Source: Sperchopsis tessellata
Lineage: Eukaryota; Arthropoda; Insecta; Coleoptera; Hydrophilidae
DNA: 33,531 nt
NCBI GenBank assembly: GCA_033557685.1
Contig: JAWQRN010000230.1
Location: forward strand, 1-33,531
Direction of reading: 5' to 3'
Made by a program: the position numbers and the translations under genes. The notes under the pieces are model-generated. The model saw nothing but the letters and a program-made list of their open reading frames with translations. It did no database searches and was not told the DNA's origin. Below, one piece after another: positions 1 to 12,042 of this stretch; within the stretch, counting starts at the first letter, position 1, and each line of letters starts with the position of its first letter.

Positions 1-8
1 AATATAAA

Positions 9-12
<4 letters not shown>

Positions 13-66
<54 letters not shown>
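13..66. repeat. (TA)n microsatellite
   Basis: An almost pure alternating TA run lies at the left edge of the window. A similar run closes the right edge, so both window ends lie in simple sequence where assemblies often break. Confidence 0.95.
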
Positions 67-68
<2 letters not shown>

Positions 69-2127
69 AATCAAGAGACTCTAATCCAAGAGATCAGTGC
101 TGCCACAATTTGGCTACTAGAAAACTGCGGCCAAGCATAGTGAATTTAACATGAGGTTAGTAAAATATAGTTATATTTGAATTGAAGAAAAAAAAGAAAA
201 TAAATTTCTTAAGAGATTGAAAACTTATGACAATAAAATTGACTATAGTGTTTGCTTACCATGGTTAATGTGGACCAAGAAATTGTTAAGGTAAGCAAAT
301 TTCTCGGACAGCAAACAATTCGGGGTTAATTTTTAATAGACACGTAAATTTATATTATATATATATTGTATATTTAATACGCTACTAAAAACAAAAATTC
401 TAGAGAAATTTGCTAAAAAACATTCAAAAACTTTCGCTTTAAAATCTTTAAGACCGATGTGCCAAGGACAACTATTGTTTAAAGACTGAATATTATTATT
501 GTTCAACAACTGCATAATGTACAGTTAAGTTAAAAGAAAGGACTTAATAGCTAATAACAGAATATAAAACAATTGTTGATGTAGAAGCGTCAACATGTCA
601 TATATTATTACTTGTGTGCTTGGAAGAACCCCAGAACCAAATGCCATACCACAAGTGAAAATCACTGTATTATTCACTGCTAGTTTTGCTTTCTTATGTG
701 GGTAAGTAAGGTGTGCATAAAATAGGAAAACGAGGCTATTCATTGAGCTAGAAAATGGTGTTCGTTACAATTAAGACCTCTATCCAAATAAATTTTTCTA
801 CTATTGACTGCAAGTTGTTCCGCTCAAACTAAGGAATGCGTGTTTTTAGATGGTTTTGGATTTCTTCTTGAAAGTCTTCATTAGTTTTTCTGTACCCACT
901 ATTGGTGTTATGACACACATCAGCAAGAGTTATGACACATTTTGACAGGACAATTCAATTTGGAATGCAATATCGGACATTTTGTCGTGAAAAGAGAAGG
1001 TATAATTCATTAAATAGAAGAAAGAATGTGTTTTAGTAATTGTGGAACTTTTCGTTTAAAAATGTTATACTAATAATCCAGTGAACTGCGTTGTTCCATT
1101 AAAATAAATCAACAAGAATACAAATATATACAATATTTTAATTTGGTTTTAAAAACTGCTCGACCTGGAGATTTTATACATTGATTCTAAGCTCGAAAAA
1201 CGGCCTTCCAAACTCGGAATCAAGTCATACCTGAAGAGGTGGTAACCCTAAACACACTAGATGTTAAATTACACAAAAAAAACATTTAAAATACCCAATA
1301 ATAAAAAAAAAGATTTTAACTCGCCTCTGTATCTGTATGACTGCATTATTTACAACTTGTATCTTCGTATTAATTTCTGTTCCCAGGTTTAGAAAGTAAC
1401 TCTTTAACAGATCATTTTCATATAATGTTTACTTTGTTTACAATGGTGTATTGGAGAGTATCCTAATGCTGACTCTCGATTCATTTAAATGCCATATGTT
1501 GGATGTGATCCGCCTTCATACTTTAGCGTTTTTTTTTTTCAGTGATGTTGACAATTAGATCATTTATAGTTGATAATTTTAATATTGAGTGTTAGTGGTG
1601 TTTGAATATATTAGATTAGTTTTTGTTTTTAAGTAAATTGGTGCGAGATGTATTTATTTTTTTAATTATTTAGTATACAAAATTTCATTACAATATGGTA
1701 AACATAAATTTGTACTTAGAATATTATCAAGTATCAAAAAACCTACAGCTAAAAAAAAACATAACAAAAAGAACAAAATCAAGCACAAATAAAAAAAAGA
1801 AACGAGATATCACAGAATCTACAGTCTAAAAGCTCTCAACTGCACAAAAATCAAAAACTGATATGTGCATGTATAAAACGTTAAACAAAGTAACCACAAA
1901 ACAAGACCTCTATATTAATACACATAAAAGTCAACAAATTAAAAAAAAACAATATTGAGCAGGATGTAAACAAAGAGCAGTGCACTTGTGATCTTGCACA
2001 ATAGTGATTTGATCTACCACCTAGTTGGCAGATTCTTTCAATGCTAATGTTTACAATCTCTATGTTTCAAATGTTTCTGCCAAGAAATATACTAATTATA
2101 ACTTATATTTACAATTTTGTTTTTCAG
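67..2127. other. Unassigned AT-rich region upstream of the FKBP-like exon
   Basis: No gene can be supported here. Stops are dense in all frames and A-runs are common at 1740-1960. The only stretch with any coding look is the minus-strand patch near 600-690, listed separately. The 3' end, up to the tttttcag at 2120-2127, is the tail of an intron that precedes the FKBP-like exon, so part of this region is probably that intron. Confidence 0.5.
610..690 (-). other. Possible short exon-like patch, unknown product
   Basis: On the minus strand a short open stretch encodes a hydrophobic peptide with the core FTCGMAFGSGVLPST. An AG lies just upstream of it, and a GTAATA that could serve as a donor follows the CAA codon after PST. 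The peptide loosely recalls small single-pass mitochondrial membrane subunits with a GSG(F)xxP turn such as COX7C, but the similarity is too weak to name. It may equally be chance. Confidence 0.15.
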
Positions 2128-2925
2128 ACTGCAAACCAAAATGGATATGTTTGGAAATTGTAAAATAAAAAAGACAATTATACACAAAGGTCGCCAACCA
2201 ACAGAGAAAAGCTCCTGTATTATATCTATTAAGGATTTGGGAAAAAATCTCTGTGGAATTTTAGACTTGGACAAATACAATAATGCTCCTATGATTATAG
2301 GAACTGAGGATTCACCGTTTTGTAAGATTATAAGTAATATCTTAAAGGATATGTATGTTGGTGAGATATCTGTTGCGGAATTCATTTTTAAAATCCCAGT
2401 TAAAGTCTTAATTGAATTGAAAAGCTTCCAAAACAGTAGTGATGGATCCAGTGTATATGAAAAATATCAGTATGCTTTAAAGTTGAAGCAAAAGGGAAAT
2501 CAGATCTTCAATAGCAATATTTTATTGGCAATAGAATTTTACGAGAGAGGCATTAAGCTTATTTCTACAATTGATGTAATCAAAGAAAAGGATGCCTTCT
2601 CAACAATAACTTAAAAATTCAAGATCTAGATGCCCTTACTATCAATTTCTATAATAATGTATGTAGCTGCTTATTAAAATTGGAAAATTATATTACAATG
2701 CTCGCTTTAAGCAAGATTATCCTTCAGTTGGACAAAAAAAATGAAAAGGCATTATATTACTTGGGCGTTGCCTCTTTAGAATTGATGTGCCTTGATGATG
2801 CTTTCAACACATTCAAATTGCTGCTTGAATTGTACCCAAATAACAAAGAAGGACAAAACAAGTTTAAGATAGCTAAAGAGCTAAAGGCCCGTGTACAATT
2901 AATTGATGACGTGTTAAAAATGTAA
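2128..2925 (+). CDS. FKBP-like/TPR immunophilin-type protein, last exon, with a frameshift
   Basis: The exon follows an acceptor-like tttttcag ending at 2127; the first ATG is at 2141. Residues about 8-95 look like a degenerate FKBP-type domain: it opens KKTIIHKGRQP, has the helix-turn KDMYVGEI and ends PVKVLIELKSF. From about residue 106 a TPR-type helix pair begins (ALKLKQKGNQIF). The first frame stops at TAA 2612-2614. The frame one base over is open from about 2600 and continues the TPR region (ALYYLGVASLELMCLDDAF) to TAA at 2923-2925. The two frames join if one base is missing near 2590-2610. This is the FKBPL/FKBP6-like class of inactive isomerase plus TPR co-chaperones that bind Hsp90; the assignment is by pattern only. 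Upstream coding exons, if any, are outside what I can recognise. Possible polyA signals lie at 3091 and 3106. Confidence 0.6.
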
Positions 2926-3090
2926 AGCAATATTTGAAACAGGTTATAATCATATGCTAGGTTAAGTCAAATTTTAAATAGAGTTAGCTATAACTCAGAT
3001 ACGATTTAAGATGAAATTTGACATTTTAAGTAAGTTTGGCAAACATTGGAAAACCTAAAGATTAACTTTATTATAAATGTTTATATAAAC

Positions 3091-3111
3091 AATAAAAATA
3101 CGTGTAATAAA
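3091..3111 (+). promoter_or_regulatory. Candidate polyadenylation signals of the FKBP-like gene
   Basis: Two AATAAA hexamers, at 3091-3096 and 3106-3111, lie about 170-185 bases after the TAA at 2925 on the same strand. The position fits a short 3' UTR. AT-rich sequence makes such hexamers common by chance. Confidence 0.4.
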
Positions 3112-4222
3112 TATCTTTAATTATTTACTTTGGACAATGACATTTTGTATTAAGTTATATTTAAATTTGAGGCTAGTGTTTTAAAAAAATTATTGAGGCT
3201 TAAATGGAAACACATTTTTTGTAGGTTGAATAGTTTTCTGTCGTTTAATTTTCAATTCAGTTTATTAGAAGTCTTAAGTTTCTTCACTTATCTGCATTTT
3301 TTGTTTGTATCTAGCACATTATTCTGCTTCCCAATTTAAAACCATGCCACTAATACAGTAATGTCGGCAAAATCACAATCTGATATTGTTTCATTGTGCA
3401 AAGTTCTGTACTTACCCTATATTTATTATTTAATTACAATAAATTGCAGAGGACTAAGTACTTAGTAGTGTAACACTTTCCACAGTAATTAGCTATATAT
3501 ACTTTAGGATATTATATGTACATTCTATTACTAAATCATTTCTGAGAAATTGTATAAAAACATGTTTACATGAAGTGTTTGCATCTTCTGTACTTCTATT
3601 TTTATATCTTGACTCATACAACCAAATGTATTCTACTCTTTTATAGCTTCTCCATTCTCAAACATTACTAATATAATATTTTGAATTTCAGTAATGTTTT
3701 GTTAAGTAAGTAATTGGTTATCCAAATCCAGAGTGAACTTTTACACATTTAAATTCTGGCAATCGTAAATTTTGCACATTTGTTCAATATATTCAATAAT
3801 ACAATATAAGTAAGTTCATGAAAGGTAATAGAAAATATCTACAAACCATCATCTGTTTCATAAGAAACTCTATGTGTAAGCTTTACTTTTAAATAATTAG
3901 GGGATTTGACCTAACAGCGCATGTGATTTAAATTATACAAAGGTAATTTTTCAAGAAAATTAATCTTGGTTAGGGATTACCCTAAATGAAATGAGTGAGG
4001 CCAAAAACATAACTCTGTTAAATAATAGGTAATATTATTTGTTATTAACATATAAGTTCACAGTTTTATTTTTCTATAGATTGCTTAAGGTGTTTTTTAA
4101 TAAGTAAACATTGATTGAAATATTCTAGACATTTAGTTTGGCTTATATGTATAATAAGTTACTCGTTATTTTTAATTAGAATTTGTTGAATTATTGTTGT
4201 ATAAAAATCCATATTTATGTTT

Positions 4223-4277
<55 letters not shown>

Positions 4278-4521
4278 GTAATATTACATTTATATTATTA
4301 TATTATATGGAAAGTTTAAACTTTTTTATTTGTTCTTTAATCCACTCCATTTTATCCCTAAAATAAACCTTAACCCGGCCGGATATAATGATATGGGTTC
4401 AGGTTGTTTTTGTAAAAGATTTTTTTTTATTTTATTTTATTTAGATAATATTTATATCACATTTGTATTAAAATCATTGCAAAAAGTTAACGTATGATCC
4501 ATGCGAAGATATTTGCCTGGT
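3112..4521. other. Intergenic region with no recognised gene
   Basis: The stretch is AT-rich with stops in all frames. I see only the compound microsatellite at 4219-4273. Confidence 0.6.
4219..4273. repeat. Compound (TTA)n-(TA)n microsatellite
   Basis: About six TTA repeats run directly into about eighteen TA repeats. Confidence 0.95.
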
Positions 4522-4723
4522 GTTAAATAGACTTCCACGGATATTATCTATAAGAATTTTGTTTCAGGATGGAAACCGTGTAGAAGCTCTGATAAGTGCC
4601 GACATGTTATCTACTGTTACAAGGAACATTTTCTTGCCTTGAAAATGTCCTTTGCAACCGTGGGCAAAATGTCGGCACATATCAGATCCTCTACAAGGTT
4701 TCGACCCGGAAACAACATTCATA
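4522..4723. mobile_element. Hairpin (foldback) non-autonomous element
   Basis: Arms at 4571-4605 and 4669-4702 are inverted repeats; both contain GTGCCGACAT or its near complement. The centre at 4621-4652 is itself a near-perfect palindrome, so the whole can fold into one long hairpin. The head, atagacttccacgg, matches the head of the element at 21264. Flanks tatttgcctggt (4510-4521) and tattcacctggt (4724-4735) match at 10 of 12 bases and are a plausible aged target-site duplication. The open reading frame on the minus strand here is a by-product of the repeat. Confidence 0.65.
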
Positions 4724-4735
4724 TATTCACCTGGT

Positions 4736-5534
4736 ATTTGCATAAAAAACTTTAGGTGGGAAGATGCTTTCCTCACATTATGACACCATCTTTCCCTATA
4801 AAATAAATTAGGTGTTGCCTCCACACCACCTTCTGATATGGAGCAAAACGTATGTATTGTATCCCTAACGTTCTCTAATGTTCTACTTGAACAATGATTT
4901 GAAAAATGTATACAGGGTCATCCAAAAATACAACAACATATTTTAAAAGGTGTTAGAATTTGATGAGCTGAAATTAAACCTTCTGTTCTATTTTCAATAG
5001 TTAGGTTCCAGTCAATTATTAATCTTAGTATTTCTTTATGATGGTTGACAAAGTCTGTTGAAAAGGTAGATGGTGAAGGACAAATAATTATAAGTTGTAA
5101 ATGAAATAAGTTACGGTATAACTAATATTTTCATATTTAGTCCCAAATAGCCTTAGGAGAACATACTATGAATTATTTCTTGCCTTATCTGGGTTTTTAG
5201 AGAACAAATATATTTTTTTTGTTAAAGGAGAGTGTAGTTAGTCATATTTTTATAATAGGTACATTATAAACTTTGGAAATATTATGCAGGTCTTAGATGA
5301 TTCTTGTCATAGTTTATATCGTCGAAGGATATAATTATAAAGATGATATTTTGATTATATTAGCATGTGTAATTTATCACTTAATTTGCATTAAGAATTA
5401 TAAAATATTAGGGTACAAATATTGATTTGCTTATTATAAAAACCAAGTACTTACAATTCAGAGTAAATTAAAACAGATTATACTGGTAAGTAGCTTAGAG
5501 ATTTGACAAAGTGACAATTGATGGGCAGTTATTT
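4736..5534. other. Intergenic region; possible transposon end near 4913
   Basis: No gene is supported. The string acagggtcatccaaaaata at about 4913 resembles the ACAGGGTGTCC ends common to many insect DNA transposons. I found no matching inverted end nearby. Confidence 0.3.
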
Positions 5535-6640
5535 TGATGTCTGCTGCGAGTAAAATCATAAAAAGGCTGATGCTAGCAAGAATGAAGGAAGAGATTGCTA
5601 AATTCTAAAACAGAACCAGGTAGGATTTAGGCCTCATAGATCCTGTATTGACCAGATATACCCCTTTGTATAATTTTGGACCCGGTACTGGAAGCCCAGG
5701 GAAGGCTTTTCCTGAATTTTCTAAGGCTTCAGAAGGAGCCTGATGTGATAGATAGGGAAAAGATGTGGATCATTTTGGAGAGTTATGGAATACCTCATAA
5801 ATTCTTGAGAATGATAAAAATTATACGAAAACTACACAGTGAAGATCGACATGCTTCTCCTGATAATAGTTGACTGGGTAATAAGGAATACTGCTGATAA
5901 TCTTACTGGAATAGCTTTCGATCCATTTTATAAGTTGGAAGACTTGGAGATTGCAGATGATCCATGCAATTTGACTGAAACAGAACAACATTTGCAGTGA
6001 AAAACAAATAGTTTGGCATGAATAGCAGAAAGTTTGACTGAATATCGACAAAGGAAAGATTAAGGTAATGGTGGCAAATTGAAGGAAAAAGAGTGACATA
6101 CGAAATTAAGGAAAAAGTGGTTGAAGAGGTGGATAAGATCTGCTACCTGGGCAGTGTCCTGATAAGTAAAAGTGGATCTAGGGAGGATGTGAGAAGAAGA
6201 ATTAGTAATGCACAGAATTCCTTTAATATGTTGAAAAGCATATGGTCATCAAGAGACCTTACCCTGGGAGAAAATAGGGGATGTATAAGCAAGGTGAAGG
6301 TGTTTTTTAATAAATGTTTAAGGTGAATCTTATTGCGAAATCGTATAATAAATGACAAATTATGGAGGTTGAAAGAGCAGGAACTGATTGAGATGGCAGT
6401 GAGACGAAGAAAATGGAAATGGATTAGCACACAGTGAGAAGGCCTCATAATAGTTTAATTAGACAAGCCCCGGGATATTCTTTTGGGTAGAAGAAGGATT
6501 GGAAGATCTGTGCATACATGAAAAAGGGGTTGACATTCAAATACAACAGGGGAAATGTCATGGGGAAAGATGATAGTGGCAGCGAGAGATAAAGTGTATT
6601 GTGGCGAGTGAGCTGAGGTCGGAACTGTAGGATCGTAATA
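5535..6640 (+). mobile_element. Non-LTR (LINE) retrotransposon remnant, RT and C-terminal region
   Basis: Broken frames on the plus strand follow the order of a LINE reverse transcriptase. First comes SAASKIIKRLMLARMKEE (RT start, about 5540-5600). At 5700-5850 is a stretch with DREKMWIILESYGIPHKFL (RT domain before the catalytic core). The FADD catalytic region is missing or destroyed. At 6093-6326 the late region has ICYLGSVLISKSG and RRISNAQNSF, followed by RRRKWKWI near 6400 and a degraded tail to about 6640. Many stops and frameshifts are present, so the copy is dead. The RT type is that of insect LINEs with the YLGS(I/V)(V/I)..G signature; the clade is not determined. Confidence 0.8.
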
Positions 6641-7577
6641 GTATAATGGGACAAAGGAAAAAATGCATAGGGCTTGCAACTATGCCATTTTACTTTACAA
6701 ATTCTGCTGTAGAAATACCTTATGGTGTTCTATGCTCCTTGAGAGTAACACGATTTAATAAGAAAAAGTCTGGCAAGTAGTTGGAAAGGACTCACACAAG
6801 TTGCAATCACACCTTCAGAAGTTATATTAAATTACTCTTTACATGGTATGGAATATCCATAGTTATATCTGTTTACATGCTCAAGTAACAGCTATTGGTC
6901 AAAAATTTAAATCGAACCATGAGGAGTGAAACATGAAACCATGGTGATCTGGTGATTCTTCAACGTCTTTTGACAACTCAAAGGCAAATTTGTGGCAATC
7001 ATTTAAATAATAAATTGCCTCAAACATTGACTGAATTTCCCTTGGTTAAATTTTAAAGAAATTAAGAAGCTGTCTTGTTGGGCAACTTACGGCATATAGA
7101 TGTCGGGTTTCAATTTCAGTCTTTGTTTGGCATCTTTGCTTATTATCATTATTATTATTGTCTGTATGTATATATATGACAGGAATTTGATATTTAAATG
7201 AAATTTACTTTCTATTTATTTATTGTTATAAAACATTTTGGATTTTTTGTTGTAGAAATATTTTTAATTGACAAACATGGGTCCACAATGTGCTGTTCTG
7301 GGAATTTGATTGTATGTATGTTATAATTTTTGGAAAAAACTCGATTTAGCAGATTAATTGGATTCAAATGTTTGTAAAAAGACCAATGAGTATGAATTAA
7401 GAAATTATTTATATTAAAAATATCAAATTTATATTCAAAAATATATGTAATATATGAGCGCTGTATAACCCGAGAAAGATCCATTAAATCTGAAGTCTGT
7501 TAAATACACTCTCTGTTAAATTGAGGTTGTACTATAATAACATATTCCAAAACACTATAACTATAGTCTATATAATA
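6641..7577. other. Intergenic region with no recognised feature
   Basis: No coding pattern or structured repeat was recognised; the only simple sequence is a short TTA/TA run near 7140-7180. The window from 7000 to 7550 is AT-rich with short spurious frames. Confidence 0.5.
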
Positions 7578-7714
7578 TACTACTCAAAATTAGATAGGGA
7601 TCACTTACTTAAATATCTTTATGTACCACAATTTTTGTTCTACTCCGTATAAGTTAATCTACACATAGTTGTATTTCTATTATGTAGTACAAAAAAAATA
7701 TGTTTTTAGTTTAA

Positions 7715-8017
7715 GCCGTCTCGTAGATCAGTGGCTAAGCACTAGGCTACTAAGCTTGGGGTCTCGGGTTCGAGTCCCAGAGACGGTCGTCTATTTGTGA
7801 ATAGGGAAAAGTCTTTGTAGTGCTCGTTTCCGGGAGGGACGTAAAACGGTGGGACCTGTATATTGTAGGTAAAATGAAGACCACGTGCACGTAAAAGAAC
7901 TCAATTCCATTTGGAACACTGGATGTGGCAAAATTCCTAGGTGAGGGAGCCTAATCCCTGGCGTCGGTGATTGGCCATAGCAGCGGAAATAGGCCGACGT
8001 TAAATAAAAAAAAAAAA
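7715..8017 (+). mobile_element. tRNA-derived SINE
   Basis: The head at 7715-7787 is tRNA-like: acceptor-type ends GCCGTCT and AGACGGT pair, an A-box-like GTAGATCAGTGG is at 7723-7734, and a perfect B box GGTTCGAGTCC is at 7767-7777. A non-tRNA body of about 220 bases follows, ending in a poly(A) tail at about 8006-8017. A short direct repeat, atgttttt, flanks it (7700-7707 and 8020-8027) and may be part of the target duplication. The anticodon arm pairs poorly, so it is not a working tRNA gene. RNA polymerase III promoter boxes appear intact. Confidence 0.85.
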
Positions 8018-8129
8018 CAATGTTTTTGAAAAACATTTTCAAGTGACTGGGAATCGTATTTTTACGGAAACCTTTCACAATACCCTTTATGAAGCTTAAC
8101 TTCGATCTTGAACAGCCACTGCAATGAGT

Positions 8130-11100
8130 CAATTACTATCGCGGAACTATAGAATTGTACATATAAAGTACTGTAGTAGGTTACAGTTATTATAGAAATG
8201 TAATAAAAGAAGTTTGTTATTTGTCAGCTTACAAAATTTTGTCTCATTAAAATGGAGTTTCACACTATGCGACTGTGGCAGAACATTAGTGATGTAATTT
8301 TTATTATGGATACGGCAAAAAACGCATGAAGTACAATTTCCAGTGCATATTCGAAGCTGATCAATAAAATTTTAACCTTGCTTCCAGTTGAAGATACCAA
8401 TTTTGTTCAAAATAATGCTACTATAGAGCAATTAGAACAACAATATAATGAATTGTCAAGTTTAGACGCTGAAAGTATTTATTGAAAGCTGATAATGCTA
8501 TTAAAAGTTAGATAATGAAATAGAAATTAAAAATCAACTTAGCAATTTCTGGTTTTGGATTTACACAATATGCAGATAAAAAAGGGAGTAGCACAAAACA
8601 GATTGCTTCTATAAACAAAGAGTTTTTTTCTCTCAATTTCTCCTGTAAATCAAGGACCTTAATTAAATAATTGCAATAATTATTTAACTTTCAAGAAAGA
8701 CAAATTGAAATTCTAATTTGAGTTGATGTGGTTGAAAGCTCTTGATTGGCAGCTTTGTTTGAAGTTAGGATGGACACTTATGGGACGAATCCCTAATATG
8801 CACAGTGGTGAAAATGCAGCTTTTTTTTAAGCCTCTTTGCTAATCAAAGAAGGTAGCATTTCAAATTTGTGGACTTTTGATATATTAGAAATAATTTATC
8901 GCTTGGAATAGAAGTGTAAATTGGAGTTACAAAACGAAACTCAATCTATATTTTTGAAAATGGTAGCTGTAGTAGAAGATAGATATCAAGTGTACATGCC
9001 TTGGAATGTAAATCATACTTCTTCTACAAGTAACTACCCACTTGCATTAAGAAACTTACATTCTACTATGAAAAAGTTGTAGGCTGTTGGTTATTATGAT
9101 CCTTATCAGGTCATCTTCAATGAATGGCTTCTAGAAGATATTAAGGAAGTGGTATGTAAAAATTAGTTGCATGATCCAAGTCACTATCTCCTGCATCATC
9201 ATGTAATAAAAGTAAATAGCTCTACAAAGAATAGCCCTGAATTTGATGCTTCATCTAGAGATAAACAGAATCCATGTATTATAGTAGTTTAGAAAAAGGA
9301 GTAAATTTAATTGAACTGATTCCTTCAATTTTGGTACGCTTTCATATGAAGAAAATTGGTGTAGTGGCAGCCATTTGTTGAGCCTTTTTTTTCAAATACG
9401 AAATATATTGTCATTGTGGTGTTGTTTTTCGGGTCTCATATAATCTGCAGAAAGTAAATGAAAAATGCAATGAAAGAAATTTCCCATACTCTATAGATAT
9501 AATTAAGGAACTCATGAACAGCTTCTATGTGGACAACTATGTAGCAAAATGTCGAAGCTACGGTGTTATTGTAGAAAGAAAGTTCGATCTTAATCGTTGG
9601 GAATAGACTGACCTCCAGTTGCTTTCATGATGCCACAACAAATGTTTTGGTTTTATTGTGAAATAGACAATCAAATATACTAAAGATTAACATGGACAGT
9701 TTTAACTCTCTTGATACTGAGAAAGTTACGAAACGGACAATATTATCTGCAACCTATAAGATATTTGATGCCTTCAGTATAACTTGTTCCAAAACTTTAC
9801 AACCAATAACGGAAGACAAGAGTAGTTTTGAAGGAACAACAAAATGGCTGAAAAATACGATAAAGAACTACGAAGAAGATACTGAAGAGGAAAGCAATAA
9901 AGATGAGCTACAGATACTACTGCAGATCGAAAGAAATGGTGGAAGTTTTGTAGAGTTGGGAACGTAGAATGAAGGGAACAATACCGCTACACCTATTGGT
10001 AGAAGAGAAATTGATTATAATAATAATTTAGGATTGACTCTATGACTGTATTAGACAGGATAGAATGAAATCAAAGAAATCAGGGAATTAGTACATGAAA
10101 ATAAATGGAGACGTATACTGGGAGTAAAAAAATACTGCAGATCTTCCTTCTTGAAGTTTTGCCCAGAAGCTGTTAGAATTAAGATGCTTGGAGAGCCTCT
10201 GTTGATTGAAGGACCCTCAGAATGCATAACCTATCTTTGACAATATGTGATAAAGAAGAAATATGCCAAGAAAAGAAGAAAACAGTAACATAATATTTGC
10301 TATGCTCTTAAGGTAATAACTGGTATCATGTCTTCTTTTCAAAAAATAAGAAAATTGTTCATTTAGTTGGTTGGATAGAACGCTTCAAGGAAAATGTACA
10401 CCTGTGAAAGGTGTTCTGACATGAAGATTTTATTGCAGCAGATCATAAGTTGCTAAGGCTTGTTTAAATTGATGTTTTCTCTGGATTAAAAGACCCAATT
10501 TTACATAGGTCTTAACCTATATTGACAAAGATAATGTTATTTGCTTAAAGATAAAAGTTTCTGAGTAGACAAAGGATTTTTGTCTACATATTGTTCATAA
10601 GCATCCTGTGGTATTTAGATTAATTTGTTATGTACATAAAAACTCATCTCAAACAGGAGAACAGTCCTGGATATTAGTAAGATGTTAAATGAGTGCAAGG
10701 GGTGTAAATGACAAAATGCAAAAAAGATAGAGGCTGTAAATATTTGAAGTTGTAAGATTGGACTTAGCTGGACCATTATATGTCAAAGCTTACAAGGAGA
10801 GTAACTTAGAAATCCTGGGGCGTGTTTATATAAGGTGTATATAGAGCAGTACAATTAGAGTTAATTTCAAGTCTTTCTACAGTCTGATTTCTTAACAAAA
10901 TTAGAAGGTTTATTTGTAAACAATGATGACCAGTCATTGTATATAGTGATAATGGAAGTTATTTTTTGGAGCAGCCAATATTGTTTACAAATATAATTGC
11001 AATGAGATAAGTGAATATGTTACAAAGAAAATATAATGGAAGTGCAATCTACGTACTAAGCCATGGTGTGAGAGATTAATAAGTATGCTAAAGCAGTACT

Positions 11101-12000
11101 ACTACTAAGCTCTCTTGGAAGAACTTTAAAGAAAAGCAAACAATTATTTGAGACTGTGAAACTATAATCAATTCTCCACCATTAGCTAATGTCTCAGAAA
11201 AGTTTACGGATTTAGTTACATAGACTCCAGAGATGTTTTTAACAGTTATTACAGAAGTTGGAATACCTGATTTTGATTTTGTAAATGCTAGCGACATCAA
11301 TAAAACATTACAGTACAGGCAGAAACTGATAGAGACCCTACAAAAAAAAATTCATAGGGAATATATAGCTCAAATGAAGATGCAAGCCAAATAGAAATCT
11401 TCCAGAAAGGTAAAAGTCAGTGAAATAGTTTTAGTTGGTTATGATAACAAGAAAAAATTTGTACAGCCCACTCATTTCTGGGCGAGATGGAGAAGTTCGA
11501 TTAGCTAAATTATGGACTGCCATTCACATTACATCTTGTTCAAAGAATTTACTCCCTGAAGTTAGGGCTTTATAAAAATATAGGTGGACAAATTAAATGT
11601 AATCAGTTGTGTGAACGATTTAAGCAGGTAAAAGTAGAAAATAAAACTATAAGTGACCTAAATTGAAGAACAGAAGAAATATGAAGTTATCAAACAACCA
11701 ATGATTTCTCGCAGCTGTAGGCAAATACAACCTCTAGAAAAGTTTAATTTAATAATTTTTATATTTTGTTAACTTGCGTGACAGAATGTTGCGAAACTAC
11801 AGAATTGAACATAATCAACAATAACAATTTTGTATGTAAATCCGTGAGACTGTAGTGTAATCGCTTAAAGTCAGCTACTACAGAAGTGTCAGCAAATTAA
11901 ATCAAACCGTCATACTGACAGTTAATCAATCATTATTTTTGTGCATTTAAAAATCAGACAAGATCTTTTAAAGACAAAACATGAAGTTATCAAAAAACCA
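8130..12000 (+). mobile_element. Degenerate BEL/Pao LTR retrotransposon
   Basis: Plus-strand fragments follow BEL/Pao order. A gag-like start lies at about 8335-8480. The RT N-part is at 9060-9260 (YDPYQVIFNEWLLEDI, then FDASSR). The RT core is at about 9355-9385 (IGVVAAIC where IGVVADI is usual). NSFYVDNYV and FDLNRWE fall at 9515-9603, and TKRTILSATYKIFDAF at 9720-9775. An RNase H piece is at about 10030-10235 (DSMTVLDRI, then ENKWRRILGVKK and LLIEGPSE). An integrase SDNGS sits near 10950, and the pol C-terminal part is at 11220-11480 (TPEMFLTVITEVGIPDFDF, then RQKLIETLQKK). Related sequence at about 8142-8163 and 11791-11812 (actatagaattgtacat versus actacagaattgaacat) may be the LTRs. Many stops and deletions are present. 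Exact ends are unresolved. Confidence 0.8.
9692..9967 (+). pseudogene. Open fragment of BEL/Pao pol
   Basis: A 91-codon open stretch within the dead BEL/Pao element. Its start matches the segment after the RT core of Pao polyproteins (TKRTILSATYKIFDAF; families usually have KR.ILS..H.IFDP.G). The acidic second half, EEDTEEESNKDEL, is less familiar. It has no promoter of its own and is best read as a decayed piece of pol. Confidence 0.6.
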
Positions 12001-12019
12001 AAGATTTCTCGCAGCTGTA
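11681..12019 (+). repeat. Direct repeat of 39 bases spaced exactly 300 bases apart
   Basis: Copies at 11681-11719 and 11981-12019 match at 37 of 39 bases, beginning atgaagttatcaaa and ending tttctcgcagctgta. The first copy lies at the end of the BEL/Pao pol remnant. The second lies just before the Tc1 transposase resumes, with the presumed 3' LTR between them. Confidence 0.85.
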
Positions 12020-12042
12020 TATAAATGACATTCTAGTCCCAT

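Noticed and set aside
2092..2385. A minus-strand gene opposite the FKBP-like exon
   Set aside because: It is an antisense shadow; the plus strand carries the recognisable FKBP/TPR pattern.
4564..4824. An 86-codon minus-strand gene
   Set aside because: The frame lies across the arms of a hairpin element and has no recognisable domain.
7715..7787. A functional tRNA gene
   Set aside because: Acceptor ends and B box fit, but the anticodon arm pairs poorly and a SINE body with poly(A) tail follows directly.
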